From contig NC_090319.1 of assembly GCF_040869045.1 (NCBI RefSeq), forward strand, positions 228,074,490 to 228,138,489: a stretch of DNA of 64,000 nucleotides, written 5' to 3'. Shown in pieces: positions 51,086-61,379 of the stretch (position 1 is its first letter; each line of letters starts with the position of its first letter). This DNA comes from Eurosta solidaginis. Its lineage: Eukaryota > Arthropoda > Insecta > Diptera > Tephritidae. Under the pieces are notes generated by a model. The model did no database searches, was not told the DNA's origin, and was given only the letters and a program-made list of their open reading frames with translations. The position numbers and the translations under genes are program-made.

Positions 51086-51742
51086 TGAAATATTTACTTT
51101 GAATAAATAGGAGTAAAGACTTCTATGGTCTGAAAATCATTGCCTTTATTAAATAAATTCTTTCTCTTTATATAGTTATTTTCTTAACCTATACATTCGT
51201 AATTATCTTAATACAAATAAACTAAAAATATGTACATTGGTAATGGGGTATGCCTACATGTAAGTTTGTATACAGGGCTTGCATACATGTAGATTTGTAT
51301 GCATGACTCCGTACATGTAGATTTGTATATGTTATTAGCAACGTCAGCAGATCAATGCAAGTAATTTTGTTAATATTATGCATACATGTAAGTTTGTATG
51401 CTTGCTCGCAACGTTGGCAGATCAACGCGAGTAATTTGGTTAATGCTATGCATACATGTAATTTTGTTTCCTTTTTCGCAACGTCAGCAGATCGATGCGA
51501 GTATTTTGGTTAGTTCCCATAATTGGTTGTATGTAAATAATAAGCAAAATTTATTAGCTGTGAACGGATAAGGGTTTCATATTCGGCATTCCATTGATGT
51601 TATCTAACCGCTGGGTTAGTTCAATACTTTATGTTGGATAATATTGTAATATGATTATTACTAAAATGTATTTGGCATAGAAGTTCATGATGCGTAATGC
51701 CGCAAGTGTATTACATAGATGGGTATGACGCATAATGCTACA
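51086..51742 (-). mobile_element. Solo LTR with ATTT duplication inside a tandem repeat
   Basis: 657 bp from TGAAATATTTAC to ATAATGCTACA (TG...CA), flanked by ATTT at 51082-51085 and 51743-51746. Removing it restores the repeat sequence, as the uninterrupted copies at 50891 and 51857 show. Read on the minus strand it has a TATA box (CTATATAAAG, 51168-51177) followed by AATAAAG, so transcription would run leftwards. A 4-bp duplication suits a Ty3/gypsy-type integrase. It includes three 70-bp tandem repeats (51338-51547). Confidence 0.8.
51338..51547. repeat. 70-bp tandem repeat, three copies, inside the solo LTR
   Basis: GCAACGTCAGCAGATCAATG and variants start at 51338, 51408 and 51478, exactly 70 bases apart, joined by TATGCATACATGTAAGTTTG. 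Upstream (51250-51335) shorter CATACATGTAGATTTGTATG units occur. Confidence 0.85.
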
Positions 51743-52025
51743 ATTTCTTCCTTAATTTCCAATATAAAAACGTGAAATTTGGTGATGTATATTCTAATAT
51801 ATCATAGAAGATTTTCTGTAGAAATCATATCGACCGGAGCTATATATAATATATATCTCTTACAACCGATCGTTCAGATAGAAAGATTTTTAGGCATTTC
51901 TCCCTTAATTTCCAATATAAAAACGTGAAACTTGGTGATATATATTCTAATATATCATAGAAGATTTCCTGTAAAAATCTTGTCGATCGGAGCTATATAT
52001 AATCCAGATAAGGTGTTTTTTTGCC

Positions 52026-52403
52026 ATTTTTTATTTTATTAATAAATAAAAAATAAATGTAAGGCGCGATAACCTCCGAAGAGATCTAAGGCCGAGCTTC
52101 TCTTCCAATTTGCGTCGTGCTCCTCTTGATTTTCCCTACAAATTGGCCGGACGGGACCTACATGTTTTATGCCGACTCCGAATGGCATCTGCAAGGCAGA
52201 TGAGTTTTCACTGAGAGCTTTTCATGGCAGAAATACACCCGGAGCGCTTGACAAACACTGCCGAGGGGCGACCCCGCTTAGAAAAAATTTCTTCTAATTG
52301 AAAAACCTTATTTCTAAAATTTTGATGTTGCTTTGTCCGGGGTGCGAACCCAGGGCATACGATGTGGTAGGCGGAGCACGCTACCATCACACCACGGCGG
52401 TCG
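52026..52403 (-). mobile_element. tRNA-derived SINE (minus strand)
   Basis: Read from 52403: GCCGTGGTGTGATGGTAGCG (box A region) and, about 35 bases on, GGGTTCGCACCCCGG (box B, 52338-52352), the internal RNA polymerase III promoter. A tRNA-unrelated body follows with CTAAGCGGGGTCGCCCCTCG and CGGAGTCGGCATAAAACATG, ending in an AT-rich tail near 52026 made of ATTTATT units. The head resembles a tRNA but lacks a full cloverleaf, so this is a SINE rather than a tRNA gene. Confidence 0.8.
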
Positions 52404-52550
52404 TTTAGGTATGTACATATGTTCACTATATATTTCTTATCTTATACATCCGATTATTTGGAGATTACGAACGGGATAAGATTATTGTTCAGCCCCATTC
52501 ATGAAAGGTATGAAGTCTTCGGCACAGCCGAAGACAGTCCCATCCTTACT

Positions 52551-53059
52551 TTTTTTTTTTTTTCAAAAATATTTTGGGGAGATCGTCTTTACCTCCAAAC
52601 CGAATTAAAACCGTATTAATCAATGAAAACTGAGACAATCGATTTTAAAGTGGCCCACTTGAGAAATTTCGACCCTTTCTTGAGTCATGTACATATACTA
52701 AAACACCCCCTGTATGTCTGCTATGTGAATTACACCGTAAAGGTTTATATATTGATATCTGTAACTCTGGGTTTGTTATTTCAATATATTCTCAAATGTT
52801 ATTGCATCAGTTTCTACTAATGCAATATAGCTGTTCAGCCAAAAACACACCTCCCGATGTTCAATTGGCAATTTCATTTATTCGAGGGATTTCCTCTTTC
52901 TTATTGCTAAGTGCTTAAGGCTCTGTTTTTTTTTGTATCATAAAAAGACGGGATCTTTTAATATATAGGTATGACATAATTTGAGTAAAAAATGTACTCA
53001 ACAAATATACACATCATTATTTACATACTGCTGAATGTGTCTATAGCATACTAAATAAA
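52551..53059. other. Unassigned AT-rich spacer
   Basis: No gene, inverted repeat or known element recognised between the two DINE-like elements. Short chance frames only. Confidence 0.6.
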
Positions 53060-54850
53060 AACAAGTAAGGAAGGCTAAGTTCGGGTGTAACCGAACATTT
53101 CATACTCAGCTGAGAGCTTTGGAGACAAAATAAGGGAAAATAACCATGTAGGAAAATGAACCTAAGGTAACCCTGGAATGTGTTTGTATGACATGGATAT
53201 CAAATGGAAGGTAATAAAAAGTATTTTAAAAGGGAGTGGGCCATAGTACTATAGGTGGACGCGTTTTCGAGAAATCGCCATAAAGGTGGACCAGGGGTGA
53301 CTCTAGAATGTGTTTGTACGATATGGTTATCAAACGAAAGGTTTTAATGAGTATTTTAAAAGGGAGTGGGCCTTAGTTCTATAGGTGGACGCCTTTTCGA
53401 GATATCGCCATAAAGGTGGACCAGCGGTGACTCGGGAATGTGTTTGTACGATATGGGTGTGAAATTAAAGGTGTTAATGTGTATTTTAAAAGAGAGTAGG
53501 CCTTAGTTCTATAGGTGGACGCCTTTTCGAGATATCGCCATAAAGGTGGACCAGGGGTGACCCTATAATGTGTTTGGACGATATGGGTATGAAATTAAAG
53601 GTGTTAATGAGTATTTTAAAAGGGAGTAGCCCACGAACAGTATTCCTGGGCTTTTGATTTCGCCCTGAGAACTTTTTCATTTTCTTCTACTTAATATGGT
53701 GAGTGTCACACTCATTTTACAAAGTTTTATCCAAAGTTATATTTTGCGTCAAAAAACCAATCAAGTCACCATTTTTCATCCCTTTTTTCGTATTTGGTAT
53801 AGAATTATGGCATTTTTTTTTTTAATTTTTCGAAATTTTCGATGTCGAAAAAGTGGGCGTGGTTATATTCCGATTTCGCACATTTTTATTACCAAGATAG
53901 AGTGAGTTCAGATAGGTATGTGAACTAAGCTTAGTAAATATATATCGATCTTTGCTCAAGTTATCGTGTTCACGGCCGAGCGGAAGGACAGACAGTCGAC
54001 AGTGTATAAAAACTGTGCGTGGCTTCAACCGATTTCGACCATTTTCACAGAAAACAGTTGTCGTCATAGATGCTTTGCCCTTACCAAATTACACATGGAT
54101 TGGTAAATTTTTGTTGGACTTATGGCATTAAAGGTATTCTAGACAATTTAAATGAAAAAGCCACGCCCATTTGGAAATTTTCTTTTGTTTTTGTATTTTG
54201 TTGCACCATATCATTACTGGAGATGAATGTTGACATAATTTACTTATATACTGTAAAGATATTAAATTTTTAAAAGTGGGCGTGTTCGTCATCCGATTTT
54301 GCAAATTTTTATTTAGCACACATATAGTAAGTAATAGGAGTAACGTTCCTGCCAAATTTCATCATGATATCCTCAACGACTGCCAATTTACAGCTGGAAA
54401 AACTTTAAATTACCTTCTTTTATAAGTAGGCGGTGCCACGTCCATTGTACAAAATTTTACTAGTTTTCTGTTCTGCGTCATAAGGTCAACCCACCTACCA
54501 AATTTCATCGCTTTATCCGTCTTTGGTAATGAATTATCGCACTTTTTCTGTTTTTCGAAATTTTCGATATCGAAAAAGTGGGCGTGGTTATAGTCCGATT
54601 TCGTTCATTTTAAATAGCGATCTGAGATAAGTGCCCAGGAACCTACATACCTTATTTCATTAAGATACCACAAAATTTACTCAAGTTACGGACAGACGGA
54701 CGGACATGGCTAAATGAATTTATTTTTTCGCCCAGATCATTTTGATATATAGAAGTCTATATCTATCTCGATTAGTTTATGCCGTTACGGGGTACCGTTA
54801 TGCGAACAAATTTAATATACTCTGTGAGCTCTGCTCAGCTAAGTATAAAA
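53060..54850 (-). mobile_element. DINE/Helentron-like element, minus orientation
   Basis: Mirror layout of the element at 50605-52550. On the plus strand it begins ACAAGTAAGGAAGGCTAAGTT with the hairpin GTTCGGGTGTAACCGAAC (53079-53096), continues with four 130-bp tandem repeats, then GGACAGACGGACGGACATGG (complement of the GTCY run, 54691-54710) and TCGCCCAGATCATT, and ends near TATACTCTGTGAGCTCTGC. The shared GATC-GGGCGA then CCATGTCCGTC block shows common descent with the first element. Confidence 0.65.
53174..53640. repeat. 130-bp tandem repeat, about 3.6 copies
   Basis: GAATGTGTTTGTACGATATG-type starts lie at 53174, 53304, 53434 and 53564, exactly 130 apart. Each copy contains AAAAGGGAGTGGGCC, TATAGGTGGACGCCTTTTCG and CATAAAGGTGGACCAGGGG. 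The fourth copy is cut at about 53630. Confidence 0.92.
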
Positions 54851-55567
54851 ATACACCGTAATATGGTTCGATACCCTTTCAATGCCTACTAAATCACAAT
54901 GCTTTGTTGCCTGCAATGTATATATGTACATTAGGGCGGCTCTTCGTTGTATGGAGGGAAAAAAAGTGTTTGGATTCTTGATCTCACCCCCTAAAAATAT
55001 GTGAATAGCTCAAAAACGAATATATGCAAAGTTTTAGGCCAATCAAAAAAGATTCAGAGGTGGCGCAAAGGGCTTGAAATCCTGAAAAATTACGAATTTT
55101 TACAGTTTCGTGTTTCAGGCTTCCATATTTCTCAACCCTACGAAAATTTACTGCGTAATAAGATCTGTATTTTCTTGCTTTCCTAATATGGCCACAATCT
55201 TCAAAATTGGTCGATCAATAACAGAGTTACAAGGCAAAATATATATTGCTTTCGACAAACAAATTTATACAGAAATACATATATCTCTTGAAGCCAAACT
55301 TGAAGTTTATTTATTTATAAAAGTATACACATATATTTTTTTTTTATAAATTTTCTTTCGAAATGCGTGATGCCACAACAAATTTAAGCCTGCACTGCAA
55401 CTTGTTCTTGCAACAAGCATGTCACAAGAAATTAAAAAAAAAGTATAAAGAAATGAAAATATATATTTTAAAATTGCAAACAACTACAAAAAATTTCTTT
55501 GACGTTTTCTTATGAAAACTATACTGCCCTTGAATGAACAAATTTAGAATAGTACGTTTTTTTTAAA
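54851..55567. other. Unassigned sequence before a transposase fragment
   Basis: No coding content recognised. CATTAGGGCGGCTC near 54929 looks like a transposon terminus, but I find no matching inverted end nearby. Confidence 0.5.
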
Positions 55568-56793
55568 TAGATAAATTGCGGCACTTTGCATTGGGATGGA
55601 AAACCACTTCCAGAATAACAGGTCGTGAAAAGGTGAAACGACTTCCAGTTGTTGTTACTTACAGAAATGGTGAACAGTTAATAGGAGCTCCAAAATTATA
55701 TGCTGCAACAGGCTCGGAAAGAGCTGATACGTTGTATTAACTGTTATTTGAATGGGATCTGAAGGATGATATTGTGGCCTGTTGTTTTGATACGACGTCG
55801 GTTAACACATGCGTTATAAAAGGAGCTGCAACGGTATTGGAAAAAAATTGAGCGAAAACTTTTGTATCTACCTTGTCGTCATCATATATATGAAGTTTTG
55901 CTGAGAGCAAAGATGTTATTTTAAGAAACCCTCAAAGGAATAGTTGAATAAGAAAATAGTAAGAGATGACTATAGAGAATTATTGGAATTAACATCTATA
56001 TGTCTAGGAGCAAGTGATGGCATAAAGTTTCGTGTACCAAAGCCCACTCATCATGTTCAGTGGATGTCTAAGGCATTGTATTGCTTAAAAATCTATTTAT
56101 TTCGTGAACAGTTTAAACTAACGGAGTATGAAGAGAATTCGATAGCAAGTATATGCGCGTTTATTATACAGTTCTATGTTAAGCTTTGGTTTTACTGTAC
56201 CAATCCTCATATAGCACCTCTTCAAGACTTATCTTTTATTAAAGAAATTTATAAATACAGAAATGTTAATAAAAAAATATCTGAAATTGCAATAAAAAAG
56301 TTTTGTAACCACCTATGGTACCTGTCTGAAGAATGCATTGCATTGGCATTGTTCGATGATGACGTCTCTTGTACCATGAAGAAAAAGATTTTGGAAAAAA
56401 TCAAAAGCATAGACAACTGCGACAAGGAAACAGAAAATTTAAAGAGGTTACACTTAAGGCCCAGTGAAATCAATAAATTCAAAGAAAAAGAGCTACACGA
56501 TTTTGTAACAGGAAATACAATTGATTTTTTTTGGTCGGTTTGGGATATCATCTCTATTTCTGGAGGCAGATCCACTATACTGGGGGAATACAGGAACCTA
56601 TAAAAAAGCTAAGGATACTGTTATAATTATAAAAGTAGTTAACGGCGCAGCAGAACGGGGAGTAAAGCTTATGGAAGAATATAATAGAATACTTACAAAT
56701 GACGAACAAGAAAAAAAATATTTTTTACAAGTTGTAACTGATTACAAAAAACAATTTGAATCACATACTAAATCATCATTAATTAGATCCTAG
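55568..56793 (+). pseudogene. DDE-type transposase remnant, superfamily uncertain
   Basis: The first part (55575-55920) in broken frames reads RLPVVVTYRNGEQLIGAPKL, ACCFDTTSVNT (candidate Asp) and CRHHIYEVL. From 55944 an open frame continues: RELLELTSICLG, HHVQWMSKALYCLKIYLFRE, ASICAFIIQFYVKLWF, KKFCNHLWYLSEECIALALF, and after a frameshift NGAAERGVKLMEEYN. I recall related proteins as multi-copy, uncharacterised transposase-like genes in arthropods and cnidarians; the FDTT and CRHH motifs suggest an RNase-H-fold catalytic core. I cannot name the superfamily with confidence. Confidence 0.6.
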
Positions 56794-56896
56794 GAAATAA
56801 TATCATATTATACACAGTTTCACAAGATATATGTATATGTTTTAAAAATGTATTTTCAAAAAAATTTATAATAAAAAATTTTAAACAAACTAATTT

Positions 56897-57984
56897 ATGT
56901 ATACTCATTATATGGCTTGTTATACAATTTGGTTTGTATCTTATTTAGGAAATCGAACCCAAAGTGTGAAAATAGGCAACACTCTTAGTGAGTCCAAAGT
57001 CATAAACTCTGGTGTACCACAAGGATCGGTTCTTGGTCCCATATTATTCCTTATCTATGTGAACTCTCTATTTATTCAACCTTTTAAGGGCAAAGTCGTA
57101 GCATTTGCGGATGACCTAGGAATTGAATATAACTCAACGGATCCTTTAAATTTGAAGGCGGATCTTAACCACGATATAAATATACTTCGGTCATGGTTTG
57201 CGGAACCTAAACTTGTTGTCAGCAATAAAACCAAATTAATGTGCTTTAGTCCAAAACTTCAAGAAGCACAAGATCTTAATATAACTTTTGACAGTGCAAT
57301 ATGCAAACGTAATATCCTATATAGTAATAAGTGCTCCAACCATAGTTATGAGTGTTCTTTTCATAATAATACAGCATGTGACTCTAACTGCTTTGAAATT
57401 AAAAAAGTGAATAGTTTCAAATACCTAGGAGTCACAATTGACTGTAATCTAAACTGGAATGAGCAAATCGCCACTCTAAGAAAATACTTACTTTCAAACA
57501 ATCGTATACTTTACCGTCTCAGAAAATACGTTCCAAACCATACACTGAAAACAGTTTATTATGGTACATTTCATTCAAAATTAGAATATGGAATAAGTGC
57601 TGGGGTGGTGCTCACTCCAATAAAATAAATCAATTAACTGTACTGCAAAAATGTGCAGTAAGAAAGATTTTTAATTGTCCACGTCGGACTCACTCCTTTG
57701 ACTTATTTAGAAGATCAAATATATTCCCAGTTCGGCATTTGTTCTATTACAAAGTTTTAAAAATTTTTTACGTGAGAGGTGGCTATTTGCAAAATCCAAC
57801 ACGGGGTGTGTACAGCCTGCGTAATAACCATGGCACACTTGTTTCTTTGCCAGTTTTTCGAACAACATTGATTAGAAATTCCTACACTGTCTTATCCTGC
57901 AAACTTTTTAATTCCCTTCCAAAAAACATACGAGATATTAGATCCAGATCTGTGTTTAAAAAAAATAAAAACTTGGCTTCTTGA
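56897..57984 (+). pseudogene. LINE reverse transcriptase fragment, copy C
   Basis: Begins inside RT at WFVSYLGNRTQSVKIG, then NSGVPQGSVLGPILFLIYVN, FADDLGIEY (57104, active site), KLVVSNKTKLMCFS and KYLGVTIDCNLNWNEQI. A single frameshift near 57596 leads to the thumb (GGAHSNKINQLTVLQK) and a C-terminal tail to 57984 with SLPKNIRDIRS. 5'-truncated; no endonuclease. Confidence 0.85.
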
Positions 57985-58155
57985 GTTTGATACCAACCAG
58001 ATAGAAATTTTGATGCACTACGTTGTATAATATAGTCTTTACTTTTATATAAGCATTGTATAGTTTTGAATTTTCTTTTTTTCTGTTTTGTTATGAGGAA
58101 TTCTGTAAACTGCAAGTACATACATATATGATGATATGAGAGCGATTGAGCATAG
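57985..58155. other. LINE copy C 3' flank
   Basis: AT-rich, no gene seen. It may hold the LINE 3' UTR; no poly(A) or target duplication is obvious. Confidence 0.45.
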
Positions 58156-58737
58156 CTATGTAATTAGCCAGCGTAAGCAAATGATTAAATTAAAGTTGAT
58201 GTATGTAAATATGAAAGTAAGTATGATGCGCTGGCACAGTGGGCTGAATCTGACCAAACAATAACTTTCCTCCATACGATTCGTATTTTCATACACCTTT
58301 CTAAGTACAAACTCTTTTCCTTCACATGACCCGTTTTGCTTCGTTAAACACTCTATTAACCGTTCATTGCTAATTTTTACAGTTATGCGAAATATCTTAA
58401 CTATCTTTTTTATCTCACTTTTATTTTTTGTTTTCTCCGCTTCGTAATCTTTTCCTATAGTGTCTTGTACTTTCTGACGCACTTGCTCACAAGCTTCCTT
58501 GTTAATACATTCAACAATTATTGCCCCTTTATTTATCTCTTTAACATTACTGACAAGGCCATCTGTGGGCTCAACAACTTTCTTTAAGGCTTCCTTAGTT
58601 TCATTAAAATTTTCTGAGAATATTTTCGTCTCGTTTCGCTTTATGTTACTACATTTGATGCAAAGACTATAGCCACATGCTATCATTTCATCTATCTGCA
58701 GCAATTTGGCTGTACACTCTTTACATTCTGTTGGCAT
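58156..58737 (-). CDS. LINE ORF1-like protein, truncated
   Basis: Read from ATG 58737: an N-terminal Cys array (CKEC, then CGYSLCIKC) is followed by a coiled Lys/Glu-rich segment. Then comes GAIIVECINKEACEQVRQKV and SEIKKIVKIFRITVKISNER, the pattern of the RRM-like core of many LINE ORF1 proteins, with LRKVYENTNRMEESYCLVRF near the end. The expected CCHC knuckles are missing: the frame runs into unrelated sequence at about 58240. It lies opposite to LINE copy C and so belongs to another element. Confidence 0.6.
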   Translation of the reverse strand: MPTECKECTAKLLQIDEMIACGYSLCIKCSNIKRNETKIFSENFNETKEALKKVVEPTDGLVSNVKEINKGAIIVECINKEACEQVRQKVQDTIGKDYEAEKTKNKSEIKKIVKIFRITVKISNERLIECLTKQNGSCEGKEFVLRKVYENTNRMEESYCLVRFSPLCQRIILTFIFTYINFNLIICLRWLIT

Positions 58738-59082
58738 TATGGATGTATGTATATTGTTTGTGAAGTTATCGCGAACAAATACATTAATTGTATTATTGTG
58801 TTATCTTATACTACTTTTATATACCTACAATGTAACCACTAAAAATTTATATCAAATCTAGTTATAATAATAGATAAGTAAAACTAAACGCGGTGGCAGT
58901 AATGCCTCTTCAGCTCATCTGCCAATATTCTTCCTCCTTCCGTAAATCACCCACATTCTTTCTTCTGTCACTCACCAATGCAGTTGTGATGCTGAGCAGG
59001 CGCAAATATTAAGCACCACCAAAAACGTTTGAATATAAAGATATTGCGCATGCATGCATTCGGTGGAAAGCAGCGGAGCGTA
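58738..59082. other. Region upstream of the ORF1-like frame
   Basis: Possible 5' UTR of the minus-strand LINE fragment. No ORF, no promoter motif that I would defend. Contains GCATGCATGCATT near 59048. Confidence 0.4.
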
Positions 59083-59312
59083 ACAAAATTCTAGTAGGTC
59101 ACTTTCACCACACCAAAAACTTTAACACAATTTTTAACATAATTTAAGCACAGAAATACACTGATTGGAGTTTTAGTGAGTAAAAGTTAAAATTCTGAAC
59201 ACATTAGCTGAATAAAAAGTGTACAAATAATTATTAAATAACAAATACAGACAGTGGTAGTTTAACAAATTCTGCTGTGGTAAGTGGTGAATGTGACCTA
59301 CTAGAATTTTGT
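59083..59312. mobile_element. Small TIR element (230 bp)
   Basis: 28-base terminal inverted repeats (59083-59110 and 59285-59312) match at 27 positions; they start ACAAAATTCTAGTAGGTCAC. The interior is AT-rich without an ORF. I see no target duplication in the flanks, so the superfamily is open. Confidence 0.72.
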
Positions 59313-60109
59313 GAAGCTTGCCTCACACGATTTTTCGTCTATGCAATGTCTCTATATTATATCGTTTCTGGCACTACGTCATAGACAGGGAAGCAAAGCG
59401 AATACTCCACAAACGAAAAAGAAAATCAACAGTGCGAATGCAGTACAACAACAAAGAAGTCAGACAGGTTTTTGTTTTGCCTATTTGAGTGCAGTCAACT
59501 TGCAGGAACACCTTCTTTTATTTACCTTCGCTGCGCGGCGGCTGAGACGTTGACTTCTGACTCCACTGTAGCAATTAAGAAAATCAGGATTCTATTGATA
59601 CTCCCACAGTGCTTGTTGTCCACTTGCTTTTATATTCCGTTGATGTCCAGTAAGATGGTGTGATTACTTAGTCGTTTTTTGCGCGTTTATATCGTGCGAA
59701 ATTCACGTTTAACAATACAAAAATGCCGAGCAAAAATATTCACAACTTTACCGCTTGTTTATTCTTCTTCTCCATACACTAAAATAGCGACACAACTAAT
59801 AGCGGCATAAGCCAAAGAAGAATGAATAATAACGGTATCGTTTCTACCAACAACATCGCAGGGATATGCTTGAGCTCTGGCTTAGGTGGTCGAACATATC
59901 AGAATTCAACTGCAAACTGGATATCAGTGAATAACTTATGTAACAATAGCCGTGTTTTTTTACACGCGTATACGCTGTCGTTTGCGCGTAGAAAACGCTT
60001 ATTCTCGCATAGATAATGGTTAGGAGACCCTTCTAGCGGCAAATAGCTCCGCAGCATATTGTACCGAAAAGCGGAGACACAAACCTCTGTTGTGTGGATG
60101 TGTATAACC
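59313..60109. other. No gene recognised
   Basis: Several short open frames with no family resemblance and no codon pattern. Nothing else seen. Confidence 0.55.
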
Positions 60110-60111
60110 TA

Positions 60112-60373
60112 CACACACAGAAAAACTAATGTAAAATTAACTTAAATTCGCGTATACCACAACTAAAACTTAGGCATAATTAACCTACTAAATTTTTTCA
60201 TCATCTTAATAAATAATAACTAAATTAGGTAATGATTTGCCTCACCTTTGTTTCCATTCTCGAGCATAAATTGTGTAATTACTTTGGTAGCATGTACAAG
60301 TTTCTTGGGCCCCATACAAAATTCTTTAACTAAGTCAACTTTGTTCGATTTACAATTGTTTTTTCTCTGTGTG
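60112..60373. mobile_element. Small TIR element flanked by TA
   Basis: Left end CACACACAGAAAAAC, right end (complement) CACACAGAGAAAAAAC, with TA on both sides (60110-60111 and 60374-60375). 262 bp, no convincing ORF. A TA duplication suits a Tc1/mariner-type MITE. The low-complexity ends weaken the case. Confidence 0.45.
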
Positions 60374-60375
60374 TA

Positions 60376-60699
60376 TAGCTGAATCGGTTGCGATGAATAG
60401 TGGGCACACACCATTTTTAGAAGTGAGACATAGAATTAGTGTAGAGGTGAAACATAGACACATATTTCAGTTGCATTTGAGTATAATGCGTATAGAAATT
60501 TAGTAGTACAAATTTTATGCGCAGCAATTTCAGAAGTGTATTTGAAGTTTGACGCTTAGCAGTCCATATAAAGTTTAAGCGTAAACGTCTATAGATGTAA
60601 ACAAAACACAGCTAATAAATACAATTTTCATACGAAAACTAAAGTGTTTTTACTTGTATAAGAAAGCTGCTTGCTTCCGCTTCAGATTCTATAATTCTG
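60376..60699. other. No gene recognised
   Basis: AT-rich sequence with no repeat, ORF or regulatory site that I can support. Confidence 0.5.
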
Positions 60700-61298
60700 A
60701 ACGGTGCAGAAATTGGCCAGATGCAATGAAATTCCTAAAGTACCGAGCAGTTGTTACCTCAGTCCAACGAATTGCCTAAGCACGGCATCCGCAGACGCAG
60801 CTCTTGTTCTCTTCTCACTGAGCGGAAATCAATTTATCACCTCCGAGAAGAAGTACGCAGAGATGTTGCTACAGTGCAGCCCCGAAAGGATCCATCCCAC
60901 GCTGGCAGCAGCAATGGAGCTGCAGGCAAGAAACCATAGAACTGATTCCCGAGCTGGAGCCATGGTTAGAGTTACCACACTGAGCGGTCGACTTCTACTT
61001 GACACAGTTTTAAAGTGTTTACGGCTAATTCCGGGAATACTTCGACAGAATGGGTAAGGTTGAAAGTCCGAATTGCTTATACTGTGGGCTTATAGACGAA
61101 AGCCGCCAATCCCTTTTCGAATGCGATCACTTCGCACAGCAAGGGAGAGGATTGGAAATAACAATAGGCTACCTATCACGGGGCAATATCATCCATGAGA
61201 TGACCTGCGGAAGTGACAGGTGGGACATGGTCAGCAGAGAGGCAATAGGAATATTCTCCTCGCGAAAAGGCAACATGGTTGCTTCACCTTCGTTTTAA
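60700..61298 (+). pseudogene. R1-like LINE ORF2 C-terminal fragment
   Basis: In shifting frames: TERKSIYHLREEV (60815-60860), LIPELEPWLELPH, FYLTQF, FREYFDRMGKVESPNCLYCG, then SLFECDHFAQQGRGLEITIG. The layout is the C-terminal domain of R1-clade LINEs with its Cys-x2-Cys...Cys zinc motif; the usual His before the last Cys is replaced (SRQSLFEC). Two nonsense codons and one or two frameshifts. Stop at 61296-61298. Confidence 0.72.
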
Positions 61299-61379
61299 TA
61301 TTATAGTGAAGTGTAAAAATAAAAATAATATAATAAAATTTAAGAATAAATATTTCATTTGACAGCTGGCTCAAACCCA

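Larger units (their letters stand above)
50891..52015 (+). repeat. Three ~152-bp central tandem repeats
   Basis: Copies begin at CCCATACAAC 50891, 51043 and (CTCTTACAAC) 51857. After removing the 661 bases of the solo LTR and its duplication, the spacing is 152 and 153. Each repeat has GATCGTT...AGAAAGATTTTTxGxCATTTCTCxCTTAATTTCC and ends in GGAGCTATATATAAT. Confidence 0.85.
50605..52550 (+). mobile_element. DINE/mini-me-like Helentron (non-autonomous), plus orientation
   Basis: Starts near the palindrome TATACCTTTCATGTACATG (50609-50637 in full), then GATCAGGGCGACGAACTGAG, a GTCY run ATGTCCGCCTGTCCGTCCG (50742-50767), three ~152-bp tandem repeats (50891-52015), and ends with the hairpin GTCTTCGGC-ACA-GCCGAAGAC (52515-52535) followed by TCCTTACTTTT. 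This order (GTCY microsatellite, ~150-bp central tandem repeats, 3' hairpin) is known from DINE-1/mini-me and DINE-TR1 elements. It is interrupted by a solo LTR and a SINE. Confidence 0.65.

Noticed and set aside
52338..52403. A tRNA gene on the minus strand
   Set aside because: Box A and box B are present, but no anticodon arm or acceptor stem can be folded, and the unit continues into a SINE body.
59311..60016. Short plus-strand frames as small genes
   Set aside because: No recognisable domain; lengths are as expected by chance.
60220..60414. Minus-strand 64-codon frame as a gene
   Set aside because: Lies inside the putative TA-flanked MITE, has no family resemblance and no promoter context.
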